A stretch of 64,000 nucleotides of DNA, taken from contig NZ_ALJF01000001.1 in the NCBI RefSeq assembly GCF_000300855.1, positions 1-64,000 on the forward strand. Direction: 5' to 3'. The stretch is from Agrobacterium albertimagni AOL15 (GTDB lineage: Bacteria > Pseudomonadota > Alphaproteobacteria > Rhizobiales > Rhizobiaceae). Under the pieces are notes generated by a model that saw only the letters and a program-made list of their open reading frames with translations, ran no database searches and was not told where the DNA came from. Positions within the stretch are counted from its first letter, which is position 1; the number at the start of each line of letters is the position of its first letter. Below are positions 36,501 through 44,219 of the stretch, one piece after another. A program made the position numbers and the translations under genes.

Positions 36501-37361
36501 GCCGTCCGAGGCGATGGACAGGGTACCACCGGCGACCGTCGTCATTCCGCTGTAGGTGTTGCTACCAGACAGGATCTGCGTGCCGCTGCCGCTCTTGACC
36601 AATGCTCCAGTGCCCGAAATCGTGCCGGAATAGGTCGAGTTTCCGCTTCCGGCGACCGTCAGCGTATTGCCATTGATATTGAGGCCGCCGGCGCCAGACA
36701 GCCCCCCAACCGTTTCGCTGCTTTGCAGCTCGGCCGTTCCGCCGTCAAGAGACAGTTCCGCGGTGTCGGCAACCGTATTACCCCCGGAGAGGACGAGGTG
36801 GCCGTCAATGACCGAGATGCCGCCACCATTGGTGCCTGTGCCGGAAAACGTAAACGTGCCCGTTCCACGCTTTTGCAGAGTCCCTGATCCGGACAAGTTA
36901 CCGGAAAAGGCAGGCGAATTGACATCGGTGCTGATCGACAACGCACCACCGTTGAGCAAAACGTTGCCGCTTCCCGAAAGAGTCCCCATCCTCTCGGGAC
37001 TGTCGACCTGAAATGTCGCTCCGGCATTCACGATCACATGCCCAAAATCATAAATGGCAACGCCACCGGAGATCACGAGGGTCCCGGCGCTGACGGTTGT
37101 GGTGCCCGTGTAATAATTTTCGCCATCAAACGTCAGCGTGCCTGTTCCGGCCTTTTCAAGGTTTCCGCCCCCCTGAAGGGTGCCGCTCCAGACGGTACTG
37201 CTGTTGTCAGCATTGCTGACGAACGTCTGTCCGGTGAGAACATCGATTGTGCCAGTGCCTTCAAGGTTCTGCGCCTGGGCCGGAACCATGCCCGATATCA
37301 TCGTCAGAGATACTGCGTACCATGCCTGCTTCGAACTCAAGACCGGCAATCGATTCCGCAT
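33594..37361 (-). CDS. autotransporter adhesin with passenger-associated beta repeats
   Basis: A type V secretion protein of 1255 residues. The signal peptide covers about residues 1-30 (AWYAVSLTMISGMVPAQA). The passenger to about 950 is built of autotransporter-associated (PATR) strand repeats, with units such as GTGTLTFDGENYYTGTTTVS, GSGTQILSGSNTYSGMTTVA and GEGTLTLSGTSSYTGTTNID, which fold as a beta-helix. The final 280 residues are the autotransporter beta-barrel (RVWSEALGSFRRVHA; RLTGELAWRHTFGD) ending in the required aromatic residue (GSLRLRF). The exposed passenger is likely to act in adhesion or aggregation. It has no recognisable protease triad, so an adhesin is more likely than an enzyme. 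Confidence 0.93.
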   Translation of the reverse strand: MRNRLPVLSSKQAWYAVSLTMISGMVPAQAQNLEGTGTIDVLTGQTFVSNADNSSTVWSGTLQGGGNLEKAGTGTLTFDGENYYTGTTTVSAGTLVISGGVAIYDFGHVIVNAGATFQVDSPERMGTLSGSGNVLLNGGALSISTDVNSPAFSGNLSGSGTLQKRGTGTFTFSGTGTNGGGISVIDGHLVLSGGNTVADTAELSLDGGTAELQSSETVGGLSGAGGLNINGNTLTVAGSGNSTYSGTISGTGALVKSGSGTQILSGSNTYSGMTTVAGGTLSIASDGNLGSGALTLNGGTLAVTGSTTIDNSVTLGAGTIETGSNPVTFSGTVGGSGSLTKTGEGTLTLSGTSSYTGTTNIDAGTLLVSTSDALAKESTYVVASGATFQTSDGVTNEVGGLSGAGDVVLGDGTLTVSVEDGVTNLFSGTISGAGTLEKGDLGTLILTGASNTVDAGLRMSGGILEIDGGALSTGGDLNMTGGRFDIKNGGSLTSEMFVVEGVMEVSGGSTVTANDYTQIGVLGNSTLTIASSRMESTGQAQILGLTGSSVAVSGSTGVWTIADSLSIGIGQGGAHQLTLTDGGTLEVTNGISVDQYSSLRLGTGGQAGTLTAAFINNAGSIQADFAGNLSLDMQISGAGTLTKSGTGTLVITGLVDISGATSVSSGTLQIGDGGTSGEVLGTIINNGTLIFNRSDQYTVSSQITGTGSITFMGGGSAELTGAYSGSTVVTDGRLALTGSGLSASQVSLGGVAGKTGTLAGNGTIASLSVLSSGIVAPGNSIGTINVGGPVSFAAGSVYEVEVNANGTSDRIIATGPVTIDGGASVRVLAEAGIYSASTTYTILSGSSLSGSFNPLVSTNFAFLNAALSYSAADVLLTLTRNDISFVEIGVTPNEIAVATGIESLPSASELKTSVTGLSAGGARYAFNQVSGEAHASAAGQALEDSAILRGVALRRLSQEAFDRRFQGGEIDFEGTRVWSEALGSFRRVHAANTTFGFNRNLGGLAGGIETLLTEQSLLGIMAGYTGSHLDSNGLGSTVSLSAYHAAVYGSYEFAVSDADVVSLRGGIAYSWQDFSSKRDIEFASISQRVEADYGTGQVQGFGELAYGHMLNGPMQGAYLEGFAGLALVHQDGATFTETGGSVALSGSGNALETGYSTLGLRGAVQTGMQGMPVRLTGELAWRHTFGDVTPLQTMTIAGSNPFGIRGQALDRDVLLIGTGLAMTMTDRLDLSLAYQGELAGRATDHSIRGSLRLRF

Positions 37362-37773
37362 GGTGCACCTGTTCCAGATAACGTCCCCTCCCCCATAACT
37401 TCATGCGGCAGGCATTGCTTGATAATTCTTGCGGTATCAACGCACAGTTGGTCCTGGGCCTCATTTCAGTGCCCTGCCACAAGCCGGAGACAGTCGTTAA
37501 TGACAGCCTATGAGATGGGGAGCCCTAAAGGACAGACGCCCCATCACAAGGGGGTACTTCAGCTCCGCGCGTCCGCTAGATGACGGCATTGAACGAAGAG
37601 AAGATCGGCTAGAGCCAGCGACCCGCCGGCGGAACGGTCAAAGCTGTCATTTGCGAAAAATTTCAGACAGTGCACTTCACTCAAGGGACCATCGAACAGT
37701 AGTCTCTTGATAAAGCTTGCGATTTTGTCGTAGACAGATCCGCATCCAAGGACTGAACGACGGGGAGCGCACC
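37362..37773. other. divergent promoter region
   Basis: The 410 bases between the minus-strand autotransporter gene and the plus-strand AraC-type gene contain no supported ORF. They should hold both promoters, so the AraC-type protein could control the autotransporter, though no binding site was identified. Confidence 0.35.
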
Positions 37774-38706
37774 TTGAAAGCACTAGACGAGCAAATCGTC
37801 GAAGAGCGAGCTCTCGTGGCTGGCTGGCCCACTGAGAAGGGAAAAAGGCGCACTGCTTTTCCACCTGTGATGCTGGATGATCCGCGCCTTACCCGCGCCG
37901 TCCGCTTTCTGGAGCGCACCCCTGCCGGACGGATTGTGCTGGAGGATGTGGCCGCTGAAGTCGGCCTCAGTCCGTTTCACTTTCAGCGTGTGTTCCTGGA
38001 GGTCATGGGCGAAAGCCCGTCTGCCTATTTGCGTCGTACCCGGCTCGATCGCGCGGCAATGAACCTGCAGATGAGCCAGCTTTCCATCACCAGTATCGCC
38101 CTCAATGCCGGCTACTCCAGCCCCGAAGCTTTTGTGCGCGGCTTTTTCAGTCAATTTGGTGAGGTCCCCTCGGAGTTCCGCCAGAAGGCACGCGAGCTCC
38201 TGCCAACGGCCTCCGGAATAGCTGCTCCTCCCGCAATACCTGTCGTGACACAGCAGCGTCTGCCTGTCAGACTGCTAGCCATGCGGTTTCATGGGCCAAT
38301 GCCGCAGTTTCAGGAGCACTGGCGGCAGTTCAAAGCCTACCTGGAGGACAAAGGGCTGTTCCGCGCTGATCTCCAGGCAGTCAGCATCTTCTTTGACACT
38401 CCGATGATCACACCGCCGGGCCTGTACCGACACGACTGCGCCGTGATTGACACGGGGCAAGACTGGTCTGGCACGGGCCTCTATCCGCATGATTTTCCGG
38501 AAGGTCGATACGTCAACATCCGCCATACCGGGAATTATGACCGCGTTTTGGGGACCTACGCCTGGGTCAGCATCGACTGGATCAATCAGACCGGCGAAGC
38601 CTTCTCACCCGACAGCAACGGCGGCTACGAATTCCACCACACGGCCCCCTGGGCTCCCGCCGGCAGCATCCGGGATCTCGATATCGTTTTGCCGCTGGAC
38701 TTCTAG
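37774..38706 (+). CDS. AraC-family regulator with GyrI-like effector domain
   Basis: A 310-residue regulator. I take the TTG at 37774, which follows GGGGAG; the upstream TTG at 37717 lacks a site. An AraC/XylS DNA-binding domain occupies about residues 35-140 (AGRIVLEDVAAEVGLSPFHF, QRVFLEVMGESPSAYLRRTR; LSITSIALNAGYSSPEAF), and a GyrI-like small-molecule-binding domain follows from about 155 (VRLLAMRFHGPMPQFQEHW; GRYVNIRHTGNYDRVLGTY; IVLPLDF). Proteins of this Rob/SoxS-plus-GyrI build sense drugs or metabolites. It is divergent from the autotransporter gene. Confidence 0.88.
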   Translation: MKALDEQIVEERALVAGWPTEKGKRRTAFPPVMLDDPRLTRAVRFLERTPAGRIVLEDVAAEVGLSPFHFQRVFLEVMGESPSAYLRRTRLDRAAMNLQMSQLSITSIALNAGYSSPEAFVRGFFSQFGEVPSEFRQKARELLPTASGIAAPPAIPVVTQQRLPVRLLAMRFHGPMPQFQEHWRQFKAYLEDKGLFRADLQAVSIFFDTPMITPPGLYRHDCAVIDTGQDWSGTGLYPHDFPEGRYVNIRHTGNYDRVLGTYAWVSIDWINQTGEAFSPDSNGGYEFHHTAPWAPAGSIRDLDIVLPLDF

Positions 38707-39400
38707 CTGCTGCGGTCAAGGACAGCACCCGCTCCACCAGTATCTGGCGATGCAGGGGCCTCGGCTACAGGTCGCCGCCCTCCACCTTCTGGCCGTTTCT
38801 CAACCTCACGGCTCGCCAGCGACGCCACTGGCTTCTGGTAATTCCCGGTCTCTTCATCGCGGTAAACCCGGACAGTTCTTGCAACGGCCCAAAAGGCGTC
38901 TTGGTCGCGAACCGATCGCCAAATTCTGGATCCAAGGCGATGAAGTCGGCCTGAGCCGAACGACCAGGAAATCCAGACCCCAACACCGCGATGATGGTTC
39001 TCCGGACGAAAGAGCACTGCGTTGCCTCGAGCCGTGGCTTTCATTTCCTCCTCACATCCTAGAACCCGACGTGAACAGCGCCAACGGCTCCTACGCCTGG
39101 CAAAGCACTTTGTCGGCGTTCGGCCCATCTTTCCCCGAAACAGATCAGACAGAACATGTCGTCGGTGCTGACCCCTCGGACCGATCTCCTGACACTATCG
39201 AAGCAATTGCTAAGCTTCAGCGGCAGGCTCCCTTAAATCCGCTTCTTGCCACCCGCAAAACATCCCCTCATGTGTGCCGCGGGCCCGCTGATCGTTTGCG
39301 TGAAGCGCCTCGCGCTTCTATGGCCCGGCCCGTCAGTCGCCTGCTATTCGCTGATTCGGAGCGACCCGTAAGCAGATGATTTATATGAATAAAATGCCAT
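38707..39400. other. intergenic stretch with a possible gene remnant
   Basis: A minus-strand frame around 38765-39040 reads SFVRRTIIAVLGSGFPGRSA then DFIALDPEFGDRFATKTPFG and resembles a secreted protein (hydrophobic stretch followed by a mature start), but it has no start codon with a ribosome-binding site and an upstream stop. I regard it as a possible remnant. Nothing else is supported in this 690-base gap. Confidence 0.3.
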
Positions 39401-39420
39401 TCTGTACGGCTGACAACGGA
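39401..39420. repeat. parS-like repeat downstream of repC
   Basis: TCTGTACGGCTGACAACGGA, identical over 20 bases to the copy between repB and repA. On the other strand the core reads GTTGTCAGCCGTACAG, which matches six of eight fixed positions of the repABC centromere consensus GTTNNCNNNNGNNAAC. RepB should bind here to organise partition with RepA. A centromere downstream of repC is known in other repABC plasmids. Confidence 0.6.
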
Positions 39421-39560
39421 ATGTCACCTCAGAGCCCCGTTTTCATGCGTTTTCGTGCCCCAACCGTGAAACAGTCTCGTGTTCCAGCAGACGGCACCCC
39501 TTTTTCATCCGCAGAATAGGCCCTCAGGTCAGCAGGATGCTCCGCCGCCATCGTCTCCCC

Positions 39561-40775
39561 CTACCCGGTCGCCAGGCGCGCTTCCCCGTTGGCACGCAGC
39601 AAAGCCATGATCATTGGCCCCAGCGAAAACTCGCCCCGGCTTGTCCGCCGCGTCAGATCACGCAGATAACCGCCCGCCGAATTGATGTGCCCTGCCCGTT
39701 CCAGGATCGCGGCAACCGCGACAGCGGCATTTTCCGCCCCCATCACCTCGCAGGCCTCCTGATATGCCGAGGCACTGATACCCAGCATTGACCTGACCAC
39801 CACGGCGGCCTGCATCAAGTCGCGCCAGGCCGCGATTGATCCCCCGGGGCCATAATCACCGATCTGCGGGCAGGCCTTCAGCACCATCCCCAATGGGAAT
39901 GCCTTCAACGGCTCGCTTTGGGCTTTCCGTTCCTGTCTCGGCTTTTCCCCCTGCTCTTTTCTAGAGCTAGGTTCAAGTTCATTGAAGGATTCGGTATTTG
40001 AATTCTGTATATGACGCTCATTTTCGGCGGCATTGCCGCTCATATTTTCAGAAACCAGCGTAGTTTCCAACAAGTTGGAGACATCCACACGCAGATCATT
40101 CAACTCCGAGAGGCTTCTCTCGATGATCTCGATCGTCAGTGTACGCGGAAGGCGGGCGACGATCTGGATATAGCGGTCCTCGAGAGCCAGCCAGTCGCCG
40201 CCAGCGCCCTCCTCCAGGGCAGCAGAGATCAGTTTGCGAATATCCCGACGGCAGATTGTCAGTGTCTCCTTTGCACGCAGGAACCGTCGGCGATCAGCGA
40301 CAACTTGCTGCGCAAGCATTGCAAGCTCATCGCGACGCGCCAAGAGCGGAGCCAGACTGAAGCCAAAGGCGTCTTCGACACTGCCGTCCCGCCCCTTATG
40401 GGCATAGCGCTTGCCGTTCGGACTGTCCTTACGCACAATGAGGCCGACCTCGATGAGAGCTGCGAGATGACGGCGAAGCGTGGCATCGGCCATCCCATGC
40501 GCGCGAAGGCTCAGTTGAGCATTGGAGGGGAACACCACGAGCCCAGCATCTTCCGAGAGCTCACCTTGCGGGTAAAAGCTCAGCAGAGCATCAAGGACTG
40601 TCAGAGCCCGGTCGGGAATGCCGATAAGCAGCCGCGCTTCGCAAACGTCGCGAAACACCTTCCATTTATCAACGGAAAGGCCAGGCCTGGCCTTGGCAGT
40701 TTCGATCTGCCGAGAAACATGGGCGAGCTTAATCGCTCCCCGCCCGAAGGGCGTGGTTATAGGATGCCTGTGCAT
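39561..40775 (-). CDS. repC: RepC replication initiator
   Basis: Replication initiator of repABC plasmids, 404 residues. The N-terminal RP-C domain includes RPGLSVDKWKVFRDVCEAR and LVVFPSNAQLSLRAHGMADA, with TLRRHLAALIEVGLIVRKDS as a winged-helix DNA-binding unit. A variable acidic linker near 245-285 is followed by a C-terminal domain (AFPLGMVLKACPQIGDYGPG; AGGYLRDLTRRTSRGEF). In relatives the replication origin lies inside repC in an AT-rich part; here the AT-rich segment near 39955-40050 is the candidate. Expression is limited by the antisense RNA in its leader. repC is the last gene of repABC. Confidence 0.95.
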   Translation of the reverse strand: MHRHPITTPFGRGAIKLAHVSRQIETAKARPGLSVDKWKVFRDVCEARLLIGIPDRALTVLDALLSFYPQGELSEDAGLVVFPSNAQLSLRAHGMADATLRRHLAALIEVGLIVRKDSPNGKRYAHKGRDGSVEDAFGFSLAPLLARRDELAMLAQQVVADRRRFLRAKETLTICRRDIRKLISAALEEGAGGDWLALEDRYIQIVARLPRTLTIEIIERSLSELNDLRVDVSNLLETTLVSENMSGNAAENERHIQNSNTESFNELEPSSRKEQGEKPRQERKAQSEPLKAFPLGMVLKACPQIGDYGPGGSIAAWRDLMQAAVVVRSMLGISASAYQEACEVMGAENAAVAVAAILERAGHINSAGGYLRDLTRRTSRGEFSLGPMIMALLRANGEARLATG

Positions 40776-40835
40776 TTTTCTTCACCTTCTTGAAGGCAAC
40801 AGAAAACTGCTCACCAAAAACGGTGCCAAAGACTC

Positions 40836-40864
40836 TTGACTAGAATTCCCGGAGATGCGATTCT
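40836..40864 (+). promoter_or_regulatory. promoter of the counter-transcribed RNA
   Basis: TTGACT at 40836-40841 and GATTCT at 40859-40864 are 17 bases apart on the plus strand, opposite to repABC, inside the repB-repC gap. The -10 element is weak by comparison with TATAAT. Transcription would start near 40870 and run into a terminator-like hairpin. Confidence 0.5.
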
Positions 40865-40870
40865 CAATCT

Positions 40871-40925
40871 GCTAGGATATGAGGAAGGCTTCCAGGGCGG
40901 CGACGCTTGGGGGGCCTTTTTCTTT
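40871..40925 (+). ncRNA. counter-transcribed RNA (incA-type) regulating repC
   Basis: Small antisense RNAs in the repB-repC gap are a fixed feature of repABC plasmids: they pair with the repC leader, block its translation and set incompatibility. Here a plus-strand promoter is followed by a hairpin whose arms are AAGGCTTCC (40885-40893) and GGGGGGCCTT (40909-40918, G-U pairs in the middle) and a T-rich tail (40917-40926), the expected terminator. The RNA would be about 55 nucleotides, in line with relatives. Exact ends are inferred. Confidence 0.6.
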
Positions 40926-40941
40926 TGCGTTTCTACTCCTC

Positions 40942-41919
40942 TTAAGACTTCGACTGTTTGCGGTACTCGGCGTGCAGCCGCTCCAGATTGTCAGCAATGA
41001 AACGACCGAAACTGGCCGCCTCCTTGGACTTCAAGGAAATCGAAAAGCTCTTGCCGGCCCCCTTGAACTCCGCTGTGACCGCGGCATCGTCCGACTGCCA
41101 ATGACCTGATGGGCGCATCTGGCGACGGGGCTTGTTTGCGTTGCGCGCAGCCATTGCCACGCGCTCAAAACGTTCCTCCGATGCCAAGCCGTTGAAGCCT
41201 TCCGCCTTGACGGCTGTCTCGGCTTGACCGAGTGCATCGGGATGTTCGACTGCCGAGGCCAGATCGAGCCAGCGATCGCGACCAATCGTCTTTGCTGCTC
41301 CAATCGCCTGGATGATCGTTTCGGGTACACGTGCCGTGACAGACAGCATTCGCGTCAGAAGGGCGCCATCGATGGACAGAGCCAGCTGAATCGTCCGGCG
41401 GTCGTGTCCGATTGCCTGGAGATGGTGGGCAAAGGCTGCTCGTTCGATGAAGGACAGATTCTCACGGGCAGAGTTTTCCTGCCCCTGGGCAATCACGTGA
41501 TCGACATCCGAGACATGTTTCACCACCGCCTTGACGGGGCGCCCAAGAATGCGCGCTGCTCGGACACGTCTGTGACCAAAGACGATCTGGTATCGCCCCT
41601 TGTCGGTCGGGTGTGGCCTGACCAGAACAGGCGTATCCTGTCCGCGCTCTCGAATTGCCTCGATCAGTTCCTGGAATGCCTCTTCATCCTCACCCATTCG
41701 GTCTGAGATGAAGGACTTATCGATCAATGATGGATCGAGCTCGGCGACAGTTTCACCGACCAAAGCCTGGTCCACAATGGCTGCCTTTTCGGCCAGTTCG
41801 CTGAGCGAGCTGATCATCGACCTTGAAGCGCCGCGATTGGCATAGCCGGGCGTTGCCTTGCGCTCGGAACGCGGTCCGTCGGTGGCCGTGATATTGGCAA
41901 AGATATCCTTACGCGCCAT
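40942..41919 (-). CDS. repB: RepB, ParB-like centromere-binding protein
   Basis: Partition protein of 325 residues. ParB motifs are clear: DTPVLVRPHPTDKGRYQIVF with GHRRVRAARILGRPVKAVV near residues 95-130, then QGQENSARENLSFIERAAFA and a helix-turn-helix region (IQLALSIDGALLTRMLSVT). It binds parS sites, here probably the two 20-bp repeats, and works with the RepA ATPase to segregate the plasmid. It is the middle gene of repABC, following repA after 74 bases that hold one parS-like copy. Confidence 0.95.
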   Translation of the reverse strand: MARKDIFANITATDGPRSERKATPGYANRGASRSMISSLSELAEKAAIVDQALVGETVAELDPSLIDKSFISDRMGEDEEAFQELIEAIRERGQDTPVLVRPHPTDKGRYQIVFGHRRVRAARILGRPVKAVVKHVSDVDHVIAQGQENSARENLSFIERAAFAHHLQAIGHDRRTIQLALSIDGALLTRMLSVTARVPETIIQAIGAAKTIGRDRWLDLASAVEHPDALGQAETAVKAEGFNGLASEERFERVAMAARNANKPRRQMRPSGHWQSDDAAVTAEFKGAGKSFSISLKSKEAASFGRFIADNLERLHAEYRKQSKS

Positions 41920-41973
41920 AATCTGCGTTCCTCACGGTATCCAATCTCCTGAAAAGCCTCAACAAAAGGCCAA

Positions 41974-41993
41974 TCTGTACGGCTGACAACGGA
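41974..41993. repeat. parS-like repeat between repA and repB
   Basis: TCTGTACGGCTGACAACGGA, identical to the copy at 39401-39420 and abutting the repA stop codon. Also shared are the preceding GCCA bases. A repA-repB centromere is typical of Ti-plasmid repABC. Its near-palindromic 16-base core fits the consensus partly (GTTNNC and G conserved; the distal AAC half deviates). Confidence 0.6.
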
Positions 41994-43181
41994 TCAAGCA
42001 CGGCGCCGCCCCCAGGCTGTTTCCAAAAGGTCGATGACCTCCCCGTTGACGAGGTCCATGGCTTCTCTTGCCCGGTCGTAGGTGGCGGATGTGAACTGCG
42101 ATCGCTCGACTTCATAAAGTGTCTGTTTCGTCAGGCCTGCGTCAGACACCGCTGTGGTTTTCACCATGTGATTCTTCATCATTTGCTGCGCGAACATCGA
42201 CTGCATGAAGCCGACCATCTGCTGTTGCGGCACGTCCATCGGCTCGAAACGCGTGATCAGGTAGCGGAACCAGTCAAGGCTGACATTGACGCCAGCGCCT
42301 TCGACGCTCTTGAGAATGTCACCGAGCATCAGAAGGAACTGCGACATGGACATTATATCGAGCATCTGCGGATGCACGGTGATCAAGACGGACGTCGCCG
42401 CCGTCAGCGCCGTCAATGTCAGGTAGCCGAGCTGCGGTGGGCAATCGATGACGACCACGTCATATTGATCATCGACTTCGGCAAGTGCGGTACCGATGCG
42501 GGTATAGAAGAGCTTGCCCTCCATCGAGTCCTTCCGCTGCATGGCGAGCGGCGTCTCATATTCGTATTCCTGCAGTTCCAGGTTTGCCGGAATGACATGC
42601 AGGTTGGGAAAGTTTGTCGGCTGGATAATCTCTGTGATCGAACGACGGCCTTCGTCGTAGCGAATGGCCTCGTAGAACGAGGGCTTCTCATCGAGCTCTG
42701 GCTGAATGCCGTAAAGGGCAGTCAAAGATGCCTGCGGGTCGAGGTCGACTGCCAGCACACGATAACCGCTCAAAGCGAGAAACTGAGCCAGGTGGGCAGA
42801 CGTGGTCGTCTTGCCCGAACCACCCTTGAAGTTGACGACCGCGATGACCTGCAGCTTTTCGCCGGCACGCCTGTGCGGCACGCGGTCGAGAAGGGCGCGC
42901 AGTTCGTCCATTTGCGCGGCCGTGTAATATCTGCGTCCTGTCGACGTCGTATAGGGTTCACCACCCTTGCCTTGCAGATGCAGCTTTTTCAGATAGCTTG
43001 GCGACACGCCGACGAACTGCGCCACTTCGGCCAGCGGAAACAAGCGCAGCGTCTTTTGTGCGTTTGGAGGAAACTTCTCCATCCGCAGCATGTCGAGCTT
43101 GCTCGAGATCTCACCGCCCTGTTCGAGGATGATATCGGCAAAACTCGGCACTGGATCCAGCGACGCTCGTTTCACATTCAT
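41994..43181 (-). CDS. repA: RepA, ParA-family partition ATPase
   Basis: Partition ATPase of 395 residues and first gene of repABC. An N-terminal HTH/regulatory domain (LFPLAEVAQFVGVSPSYLKK; YTAAQMDELRALLDR) precedes the deviant Walker A VNFKGGSGKTTTSAHLAQF near residue 115, the Walker A' region AVDLDPQASLTALYG, and VVIDCPPQLGYLTLTALT. RepA with RepB moves plasmid copies apart and represses its own promoter. The start ATG at 43179-43181 lies just downstream of a nested inverted repeat, the likely operator. Confidence 0.97.
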   Translation of the reverse strand: MNVKRASLDPVPSFADIILEQGGEISSKLDMLRMEKFPPNAQKTLRLFPLAEVAQFVGVSPSYLKKLHLQGKGGEPYTTSTGRRYYTAAQMDELRALLDRVPHRRAGEKLQVIAVVNFKGGSGKTTTSAHLAQFLALSGYRVLAVDLDPQASLTALYGIQPELDEKPSFYEAIRYDEGRRSITEIIQPTNFPNLHVIPANLELQEYEYETPLAMQRKDSMEGKLFYTRIGTALAEVDDQYDVVVIDCPPQLGYLTLTALTAATSVLITVHPQMLDIMSMSQFLLMLGDILKSVEGAGVNVSLDWFRYLITRFEPMDVPQQQMVGFMQSMFAQQMMKNHMVKTTAVSDAGLTKQTLYEVERSQFTSATYDRAREAMDLVNGEVIDLLETAWGRRRA

Positions 43182-43198
43182 TTGCCCAGAAACCCTTT

Positions 43199-43237
43199 GT
43201 CACGATATTTTCGCGAAAACACGGAAATTATCGTGAC
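43199..43237. promoter_or_regulatory. nested inverted repeat, likely RepA operator
   Basis: Outer arms GTCACGATA (43199-43207) and TATCGTGAC (43229-43237) are exact reverse complements. Between them lies the perfect 12-bp palindrome TTTTCGCGAAAA (43208-43219). The structure sits 18-56 bases upstream of the repA start, where RepA (assisted by RepB) represses in related plasmids. Confidence 0.55.
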
Positions 43238-43585
43238 TGTTATCCGATTCCTAAGGCTTGGCAAGCAATATGCCTGCCCGATTGAGGCCAAGTCCCACTC
43301 AGCGAGGACTGGAATTTTCAGCGCCGTTGGCGAATGACGTTGCGATTCCAGTGACTTGGCCAACAGCCGTCGAGAAGCCACGACCACAGATTTGTGGTTG
43401 CATACCAGCCCAGGCCTCGGCTGAAGGGCGCAAATTTATCCCACTTGGTGCGGTCAAAGCGATTCTCTCGGCAACACAAGCCCGACTCACCTCAAGTTCC
43501 ACTCCATCCACGATTCAACAGATTTGTAGCTAGACCGATCTTGGTCCGTCCGTTCTGCTGGAGACCTCAACCCGAGGGTTCTCTC
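43238..43585. other. divergent repA-traI control region
   Basis: No gene is supported in the 350 bases between the repA operator and traI. The only clear structure is the dyad at 43383-43398. Promoters for repABC (leftward) and traI-trb (rightward) should both lie here, as in Ti plasmids where TraR also raises repABC expression. Confidence 0.5.
43383..43398. promoter_or_regulatory. candidate tra box (TraR operator)
   Basis: ACCACAGATTTGTGGT has perfect 6-bp arms around GATT and contains CAGATtTG, close to the centre of the Ti-plasmid tra box (TGCAGATCTGCA core). It lies between the divergent repA and traI genes, about 190 bases from traI. In Ti plasmids TraR activates both directions from this interval. 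The resemblance is partial. Confidence 0.45.
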
Positions 43586-44212
43586 ATGCAACTGATTGTC
43601 GTGGACGAAGTTCAAACGCCTGAGCACCGGCATCTTCTTGAGGAGATGTGGCGCCTGCGGGCCCGCGTCTTTGCCGGGCGCTTGAACTGGCAGGTGAATA
43701 GCGAAGACGGGCTGGAACACGATCAGTTCGACGACCACAGCCCGACCTACATCCTGGGCATCGAAGACGACGTCCATGTCGTCGGCTGTGTCCGACTTCT
43801 GCCGCCGCTGCGCTCCAGCATGCTGCGGGAGGTCTTTCCCGAGCTTCTCGATGGAAGAAGCCTGGCCTTGCATGAGCGCATGATCGAAAGCTCGCGGTTT
43901 TGCATCGACCGGTCGGGAAGGGCAGGGGGCGCCAGCGCTTCCATCATTCATTCGAGAACCCGCATTCTGCTTGCCGGGATCGTCGAATGGAGCTTGGCTC
44001 GCGGGTATGACGAGCTGGTAACGGCCACGGATGTGAAATTCGAGCGCCTTCTCAAGATGGTCGGCTGGCCGCTGAAACGTCTTGGCGCTCCGACACTGAT
44101 CAATGAAACCCTCAGCGTGGCTGGATCGCTCGGCATTTCCGACGACGTGCTCAAGCGCCTCAAGCCACCAGGATACCGTCCCTTACATGGGCAACTAGAA
44201 AGAGCGGGATGA
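43586..44212 (+). CDS. traI: TraI, acyl-homoserine-lactone synthase
   Basis: LuxI-family autoinducer synthase of 208 residues. The ATG at 43586 follows GAGGG at 7 bases. Family landmarks are MWRLRARVFAGRLNWQV, EHDQFDDHSPTYIL, DVHVVGCVRLLPP, MLREVFPELLDG and the invariant ESSRFCID region. It makes the acyl-homoserine lactone signal sensed by TraR, so conjugation rises with donor density. It is the first gene of traI-trb, 7 bases ahead of trbB, as in Ti and many rhizobial plasmids. The exact acyl chain cannot be read from the sequence. Confidence 0.95.
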   Translation: MQLIVVDEVQTPEHRHLLEEMWRLRARVFAGRLNWQVNSEDGLEHDQFDDHSPTYILGIEDDVHVVGCVRLLPPLRSSMLREVFPELLDGRSLALHERMIESSRFCIDRSGRAGGASASIIHSRTRILLAGIVEWSLARGYDELVTATDVKFERLLKMVGWPLKRLGAPTLINETLSVAGSLGISDDVLKRLKPPGYRPLHGQLERAG

Positions 44213-44219
44213 GGCAATC

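Noticed and set aside
42168..43337. 389-codon plus-strand frame opposite repA
   Set aside because: Runs antisense to the full ParA-type ATPase domain; codon pattern follows from repA.
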